Source: a virus
IMG/VR virus record: IMGVR_UViG_3300021963_000234
Location: 1-43,817 of that record
Direction: 5' to 3' (one strand)
DNA: 43,817 bases
Notes under the pieces: generated by a model
The model's database searches: none
What the model saw: only the letters and a program-made list of their open reading frames with translations
What the model was told of the DNA's origin: nothing
Position numbers and translations under genes: made by a program
Part shown: piece by piece, positions 38,953-43,817 of the stretch
How the letters are laid out: every line of letters begins with the position of its first letter
How positions within the stretch are numbered: the stretch's first letter is position 1

Positions 38953-39317
38953 TTTGCCACCCTTGGCCCGTGCGCCAACCGCGCCACTGCCGACTGCAAT
39001 TCCCTGACCGTTGCCTCAAGCTTCTGGACTCGCGCCACAAGGTCAGGGTCGGACCCTGGACCCGGTGGCAGCGGCATAGCGCGGAGTTCTTGGCGGGGGT
39101 ACTGCTCCATGCTTGCCTGCAATGCCTTCAGGGTTGCCACAGCCTCTGGATCGCCTGCCTCTGCGGCAGCCTTGTATGCCTCTATAGCCGCCTCTACGGC
39201 TGCAACCGACGCTGTCAGGGTGACATCCGGGTTGGGGTTGGTGGCAACAAAGGTGCCCTGGATGCGGGTCTTGGACCCGGTGTCGCCGGATGGGGGCTTG
39301 GTTTCAGGCTGGCTCAT
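38949..39317 (-). CDS. Unknown coiled-coil protein
   Basis: 122 residues from MSQPETKPPSGDTGSKTRIQ, with GAGGG six bases upstream. Residues about 35-70 are helical and Ala-rich (AAVEAAIEAYKAAAEAGDPE); residues about 88-116 are a short coiled coil (LVARVQKLEATVRELQSAVA). A TAATG start at 39446 would add 43 residues. No family recognised. Confidence 0.55.
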   Translation of the reverse strand: MSQPETKPPSGDTGSKTRIQGTFVATNPNPDVTLTASVAAVEAAIEAYKAAAEAGDPEAVATLKALQASMEQYPRQELRAMPLPPGPGSDPDLVARVQKLEATVRELQSAVARLAHGPRVAK

Positions 39318-39445
39318 CGTTCCCTCAAAAGTTGCCGGCGGGCCGTCCCCTACGGTGCGTCGTTCGCAGAGCGCTTTTAGACCAGACGTCGAACCTGGAC
39401 CGGCTCCCCCAGCGTACCCCATCCCGCGCAAACTCGCAAGCCCCA

Positions 39446-39760
39446 TTAGCACTCTTCCCCCCTCTTTGGCTTCGGCTCCCGCTCCCTCCCCCCTCGCCAC
39501 AACGCCCCGCCCTGCCACCGATACGCCCGTCGGTCGCGTCGCAGCTCGTCGAGCAGCCGCAGCGCCCGCGCCCGGTCGCACCCCAGCAGCTCGGCGGCCT
39601 CCTCCACCCATAGCCCACCCTCCCACTGGAGGGCAGCGGCAAGCACATCGCGGTCGGTTTCGCCGCATCCAAGGGCGCGTATACCCCCGTCGAGGCAGCG
39701 GACGCCGACGAGGCGGGTATCTGGGTTGGGACCGGGCTGGATGACGATTGGAGCCTTCAT
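39446..39760 (-). CDS. Small HTH protein next to the iteron region
   Basis: 104 residues (MKAPIVIQPGPNPDTRLVGV). Residues about 45-80 (LQWEGGLWVEEAAELLGCDR, ARALRLLDELRRDRRAY) form a winged-helix/HTH, with a basic tail (GGREREPKPKRGEEC). No Shine-Dalgarno sequence is seen. It is the first gene downstream of the iteron region, so it could be the protein that binds the TGGGACAC sites. That is inference from position. Confidence 0.55.
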   Translation of the reverse strand: MKAPIVIQPGPNPDTRLVGVRCLDGGIRALGCGETDRDVLAAALQWEGGLWVEEAAELLGCDRARALRLLDELRRDRRAYRWQGGALWRGGREREPKPKRGEEC

Positions 39761-40172
39761 AGCTTGGGTTTAGCCGAGTTTGCCACTGCCCGCGTGTCCG
39801 GTTGGGACACATCTGGGACACATCCATGCTGCAACACAGCAAGTGTCCCAAAATGTGTCCCAGAATATCCAGCCTCAAACCGTTGCCATTTCACACTTGG
39901 GACACTTGGGACACTTGGGACACTTTAACAAGGTGGTATATAAAAAGTCTTACCCTCAAATAATGACGGTATGTCCGTAAGCCCATTAAGAATACGACCG
40001 CCACGCGCAAAATGTGTCCCAAGTGTCCCAGGCCTCGAAACACATAGGTTCAAGGGTGCGTATTTTTGGGACACATCTGTCCCAGCAATGTGCGGGAAGT
40101 GTCCCAAGTGTCCCAAAAGCAAAAGGCGAACCCTCTACGGATTCGCCTCTGTCAAGCGCCAAGATTTGCGAT
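39761..40172. repeat. Iteron array with AT-rich core, probable replication origin
   Basis: A 412-bp region with no gene between the HTH gene and the primase. TGGGACAC occurs on the plus strand at 39803, 39814, 39898, 39907, 39916 and 40067, the middle three forming a 9-bp-period tandem (TTGGGACAC). The inverted form GTGTCCCA occurs at 39843, 39855, 40014, 40023, 40099 and 40108. Imperfect copies add to these. An AT-rich stretch with TATATAAAAA (39924-39990) lies in the middle. Iterons plus an AT-rich unwinding zone beside the replication genes is the usual phage or plasmid origin layout. Binding sites for a transcription regulator are the alternative. Confidence 0.78.
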
Positions 40173-41576
40173 TCAGTTGCTTGCCGGGCCGATCCCCTCC
40201 CACTTTCGGCCCGCGTTGCGAGAATCGTCCTGACGGAACCCGCGATCATTCAGCGACCGGGTAAGCCACTTATGAGAACGCGGCGTCAAACCGTTGTCTT
40301 TAGCCCAGGACACATAGAGCGCGTACAGCCGCTTGTTTTCAATCGTGAGCGCAGGATCGACCGTGCAGCATTCAGCGAGGAAGTCGGCAAGAATGTCCAT
40401 CTCCTGCTTGTAGTCCTCTGTCGCCTGCATCACCGCTTCGGGTGGAGCCAGTCCGATGCGCTGCCACTCCTTCAACCCATCAAGCGCCCACTGGAGAATC
40501 CCCGGTGCTTCCTTCCGAAGTCGATCCGGTAGCGCCTTGTCCCGTTGCTCTTTGGGGATCGTCACCGTGAACGGGATCATCCGAAGCCGCCGCCAGATCC
40601 CCTCATCCGTTCCCTTGACGATAGGCTTGTGGTTGGTGAGCATCCACAACTTGAAAGCCGGGATGAAGTTGAAGAACTCCCGGTTGAGGAATCGCGCCGT
40701 GATGGGGTCGCCGCCCGTTACCAGCTTGACCAGTGCCTCATCCAGCCCGCCACCCTCACCTGTCTCTGAGCAAGTCACCAACCGCGCCCCCGCCAACGCG
40801 GCCAGGTCGTTTGGGATCGCACCCTCACGCCGTCCCACAAACGTCTCCACCGCCGTCGTGGTTGCGTAGTCTCCCAGGATGTAGCTGATGGTGTCCATGA
40901 ACGTGCTCTTGCCATTGGCTCCGCGCCCATAGGCGATAAACATGCATTGTTCCTTGATAGAGCCTGTCAAGCAGTACCCGACCGCCCGCTGAAGGAACGC
41001 CACCAATTCCTGATCACCGCCCATGATGGTATCCAGAAACGCCAGCCACTCCGGGCACCCGCCCTTGTCCGCACTCACCCGCGCCAGTTTCGTCGCATAG
41101 TCCGACCGTCGCGGCTTGTGCCGGGTCATCGCGCCCAAATCGTAGGTCTGTGACGGCGTACTGAAACTCCAAAGATCCGCATCCCACACATCCTTACGCA
41201 CCGCGATCTTCTCATGGGCAGAGGCAAGTTCCACCAACGCCCGCACACTGGATGCCGACTCGCACCGGATCGCGTGCTTCAGCATGGCTTCCCGCCGCTT
41301 TTTCTGCTTCTCCGACTCCTCGGTCAGCCCCATCGTGTCGTCAGGCTCAGGCGGCGCCATATCGCGCCACAGGTCTGCCACCTGGGTTGCCACCCGCTGC
41401 ACCTGCTTGGTGTCGTCGGTTCGCCAGTGCGACCCGCTCCAGACCATCCAGCCGGTTCCGGGCATCACCCCGCACCACCGGAGATCGGCCCCGAACGTCT
41501 CCACAAAGAGCCTCGCGTTGCCCAGGTCCGTCAGGTTCATCGTCTGGGTTACGACTGTGTTTTCTTCGGTCATCAT
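40173..41576 (-). CDS. D5/P4-type primase-helicase
   Basis: 467 residues. The N-terminal region (about 20-175) is the D5_N type domain (DLRWCGVMPGTGWMVWSGSH, SSVRALVELASAHEKIAV). The SF3-like ATPase has Walker A GRGANGKST (217-225), then LVTCSETGEGGGLDEALVKL and LWMLTNHKPIVKGTDEGIWR. It should unwind DNA at the origin. It belongs with the iteron region at its 3' side and the SF2 helicase at its 5' side, whose stop it overlaps. Confidence 0.9.
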   Translation of the reverse strand: MMTEENTVVTQTMNLTDLGNARLFVETFGADLRWCGVMPGTGWMVWSGSHWRTDDTKQVQRVATQVADLWRDMAPPEPDDTMGLTEESEKQKKRREAMLKHAIRCESASSVRALVELASAHEKIAVRKDVWDADLWSFSTPSQTYDLGAMTRHKPRRSDYATKLARVSADKGGCPEWLAFLDTIMGGDQELVAFLQRAVGYCLTGSIKEQCMFIAYGRGANGKSTFMDTISYILGDYATTTAVETFVGRREGAIPNDLAALAGARLVTCSETGEGGGLDEALVKLVTGGDPITARFLNREFFNFIPAFKLWMLTNHKPIVKGTDEGIWRRLRMIPFTVTIPKEQRDKALPDRLRKEAPGILQWALDGLKEWQRIGLAPPEAVMQATEDYKQEMDILADFLAECCTVDPALTIENKRLYALYVSWAKDNGLTPRSHKWLTRSLNDRGFRQDDSRNAGRKWEGIGPASN

Positions 41577-43341
41577 TGTACGTCCTTAAGTGCGAGTAAA
41601 AAGAATTTCAGCTCCAACAAGAGTGCGGCCTCCCCTTTGGTCAGCCCTTCCCGTCGCAGATTGAACTTCCGTAACGAGTCCAACTGCTTCTCTGTGGCTG
41701 GCTCTGTCTGCCAGCCCCGATCCAAAGCCTGTGCATCGGACTGGATGCAGACCGACGCTTCACATTCTGCAAAGGCCCCGCGCCGTAACAGCCGAGGAAT
41801 GCCGTTGCGCCCATTGGCATCCTTGCACCGCTCCCACGCTTCCCAGACCCCATCCTCAACCTTCCGAACAATGGCAGATGTGGTGTTTGTCCTGGCAATA
41901 AACGTCTTGCCTGCCTTCGTTTCGTAGGTGTACCATGCCGTCTTGCGGTCTGGAAAAAGCGACACCTCGAAGTGATTGGCGCCCAGAACCGACGGCGCAA
42001 TCAGCATCACCTTCGGCTCTGCCGCCTTGGCAATGAGAGCCAGATCCTCGGAAGGAACCCAGGAAGCAGGCCGCGTTTCCCAAGCAACCAGCGCCTCCCC
42101 CTCACACTCATCCTCTACCCATCCCCGAACTTCCTCCACGTTCCCATTTCCCCACGCTTTCTGGCGCCGGTGGCGAACAACATCATTCGGTTTGAGCTTT
42201 GCCTTGACCTTTGGCCCCCCGCTCATGTCGTGCATCGAGGCCAGACTATGCGTGTCCGAGTTCGCCACGAAGTCGATGACCAGCCCACGCTCCTTGCCCG
42301 GAAAGAGCCGCGTCACCCGCCCCACCTGTTGCGCGTATAGACCTCTGGATTCTGTGGGCCGTACCAACAGAACCGCCTCCGTCTCGGGCGCATCAAATCC
42401 CTCTGTCAGCAGCCCACAGTTGCAAAGAACCTGGATCTCCTTGCGTTTGTACGCCGCGATCTTCTCGGCCCGCTTCTTGTCATCCGCCCACACTACATCT
42501 GCCTTCACGCCCGCAGCCTGCAATGCCTCTGCCAGATGGAAGCATGGAGTACCGTCACACTGAACGCAATCGCCTGTTTTCCGCTCGCAAGTTCCAGATA
42601 CTTCTCTGCCACCACATCACACCGCTCTGGGGTATCCACCAGCTTTTCCAACTTCTCCTCATCATCCGGGTCCACCCCATCCAGATCCAGCTCCGTCTCC
42701 ACTTGGATGCCCACCACCGGACAAAGCGCCCCGTCTGTGATGGCATCGGCGAGGCTATACTCATAGACCAGCGCCTCAAAGGTCTTACCCAGTCCCTCCG
42801 TCTTGCCTTTGGGCGCTGACCGGAAAGGCGTTGCCGTGAACCCGATGTGCTTCCACTTCGGGTTGACCTCTCCTACCCGCCCATAGATCGCCCGGTAGCT
42901 CTTGGCGGTCGCATGATGTGCCTCATCCGTGACCACGAAATCAAAGTGCCCCAACGTCGGCAACCGCCTTTTGTGCAGCGACTGGACCGAGGCAAACACA
43001 CACTGAGCGTCTACCTCGTTGACCTTGCCCTTGACCTTGCCGAGCGTCAGCGCCCCGTCAATCTGACGCACGCGCCCCATCACATCGTCAATCAGCTCGT
43101 CTCGGTGGACAAGGAACAGCGTCCGCTTTCCAGCCCATGCCGCCTTGACGACCATACTGGCGATCATCGTTCCCTTCCCGGTTCCGGTTGCCGCCGAAAT
43201 CAGGATCGCCCGATGGTTGGGAAGTGCCGTCCGAATCGCTAACATCGCCTCAGTCTGCCATCGTCGCGGGGTAGCCCCGTCCGCCAGTGGCACCAAAGAC
43301 GCACTACGAGTATCCGGCTTTGCCGGTTCATTCTGCAACAT
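41573..43341 (-). pseudogene. SF2 DEAD/DEAH helicase, interrupted by a -1 frameshift
   Basis: Two frames make one helicase. The first (from ATG at 43341, with GGAGAG upstream) has Walker A ATGTGKGT (51-58), DEAH (139-142) and TATP (169-172). It leaves frame after KQAIAFSVTVLHAS and stops at 42505. The second frame continues with HLAEALQAAGVKADVVWADD, then LLTEGFDAPETEAVLLVRPT and QQVGRVTRLF (motifs V-VI). A one-base difference near 42535 restores one protein of about 589 residues. No slippery heptamer is seen, so mutation or assembly error is likelier than programmed shifting. Role: DNA unwinding in replication or recombination. Confidence 0.82.
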
Positions 43342-43358
43342 TGTCTCTCCAGGGTTTC

Positions 43359-43425
43359 GTCTCTCCCACCCCACCGCCCGGGGATCAGTCGGGCGGGCGC
43401 CGTCTCAGGGCGCGTGGGGAGAGAC
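43359..43425. repeat. Intergenic inverted repeat with nested hairpin
   Basis: GTCTCTCCCAC (43359-43369) is matched by GTGGGGAGAGAC (43414-43425), with one bulged base. Inside, CGCCCG (43375-43380) pairs with CGGGCG (43390-43395). A further direct copy, GTCTCTCC, is at 43343 and overlaps the helicase Shine-Dalgarno sequence. There is no T-run on either side. It may be an attenuator, a processing site or a protein-binding site between PrimPol and helicase. Confidence 0.55.
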
Positions 43426-43432
43426 ACGTTTG

Positions 43433-43817
43433 CTATATCACGCGCTCACCAGGAAGCAACCTTGGCCGCTCCACACCCGCATTCCAACCGTCACAAAACG
43501 CCTTCCGCGCTTCCCTCTCCCGTGCCCCCACCACCTGCGACCAGGCCGCAACCATCGCCGACTCAATCGCCGCCACATCGACGCCGGGCCGGTAGTACCC
43601 GCCCAACTTGTACGCCGACCTCAGCATCTGCCGATGCCGCCCCCCCTCTGGACAGGTCAACAGCCGATCCACCTCGCCCTTGAGCGCCCCCTCCAGATAC
43701 CGGGCCGCCCGCCCCTCCCCAAGCGGCAACAACACCACCGGCTGAACGGCCATCTTTGGCGGTTCCTTCCGCAACAACCCCAGCAACTCCGGCCCCGCCT
43801 CGGCAATCTCGCCCCCC
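43433..43817 (-). CDS. Primase-polymerase C-terminal part, 5' end cut by window edge
   Basis: The frame is open to the window edge; about 127 residues are visible. YLEGALKGEVDRLLTCPEGG then RHRQMLRSAYKLGGYYRPGV and EREARKAFCDGWNAGVERPR match the helical region that follows the catalytic domain in bifunctional DNA primase/polymerase proteins. The catalytic part lies outside the window. It is the first gene of the replication module. Confidence 0.72.
   Translation of the reverse strand, partial: GGEIAEAGPELLGLLRKEPPKMAVQPVVLLPLGEGRAARYLEGALKGEVDRLLTCPEGGRHRQMLRSAYKLGGYYRPGVDVAAIESAMVAAWSQVVGAREREARKAFCDGWNAGVERPRLLPGERVI

Noticed and set aside
39780-40264. Short plus and minus ORFs across the iteron region
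   Set aside because: Their residues simply repeat the translated iteron (SQVSQ, GHLGHLGH) and they lack ribosome sites.
42505-42560. Programmed -1 frameshifting as explanation for the split helicase
   Set aside because: There is no slippery heptamer at the crossover and the short product would lack motifs V-VI, so mutation or sequence error is the simpler reading.
1-43817. Idea that the window is a complete circular genome
   Set aside because: The RecU-like gene at the left edge and the PrimPol at the right edge are both on the minus strand but do not join in frame, and the PrimPol catalytic domain would have to lie over the RecU gene.

Overview
This window is part of a tailed-phage genome (Caudoviricetes, most likely a siphovirus). 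It is high in G+C, tightly packed, and cut from a larger molecule. Both ends fall inside genes: a RecU-like resolvase runs off the left edge and a primase-polymerase C-terminus runs off the right edge, and the two do not join in frame. No tRNA, rRNA, CRISPR array, insertion sequence or integrase is visible. Start and stop codons overlap in ATGA/GTGA fashion almost throughout. The host cannot be named from the sequence; the phage promoters look sigma70-like.

Layout. (1) 1-2364, minus strand: RecU-like resolvase, an N6-adenine methylase with unusual motif order, two small proteins and a small HTH protein, facing a divergent control region at 2365-2491. (2) 2492-15534, plus strand: the early/accessory region. 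It holds an ERF single-strand annealing protein, a C5-cytosine methylase, a ParB-like Cys-rich protein, a coiled-coil Cys-rich protein and many small unknown or HTH genes. Four near-identical promoters with a built-in palindromic operator (5025, 13736, 14081, 15221) divide this region into units. A type III hammerhead ribozyme sits at 14469-14540, directly against the start codon of a small gene. A two-way terminator at 15545-15590 closes the region. (3) 15597-37741, minus strand: lysis, tail, head and packaging genes. Transcription runs from a lipoprotein gene through TerS, TerL, portal, Mu-F-like protein, XkdF-like protein, scaffold, decoration, capsid, connectors, two tail-tube paralogues, a frameshifted tail chaperone, tape measure, tail tip and fibre proteins, M15 endolysin and membrane proteins. 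A two-gene plus-strand cassette (RHH protein and zinc-ribbon protein) interrupts the head genes at 31785-32257. (4) 37738-43817, minus strand: small unknown genes, then a 412-bp gene-free iteron region (probable replication origin), a D5/P4-type primase-helicase, an SF2 helicase broken by a -1 shift, and the PrimPol C-terminus.

Working together: PrimPol, the SF2 helicase, the P4-type helicase and the iterons form a replication module. ERF and RecU supply annealing and junction resolution. The two methylases probably mark phage DNA. The repeated operators imply one repressor or activator controlling several early units together. A 9-bp motif, TGGCAGCGG, occurs at least 22 times on both strands and in different reading frames, and may be a genome-wide DNA signal.
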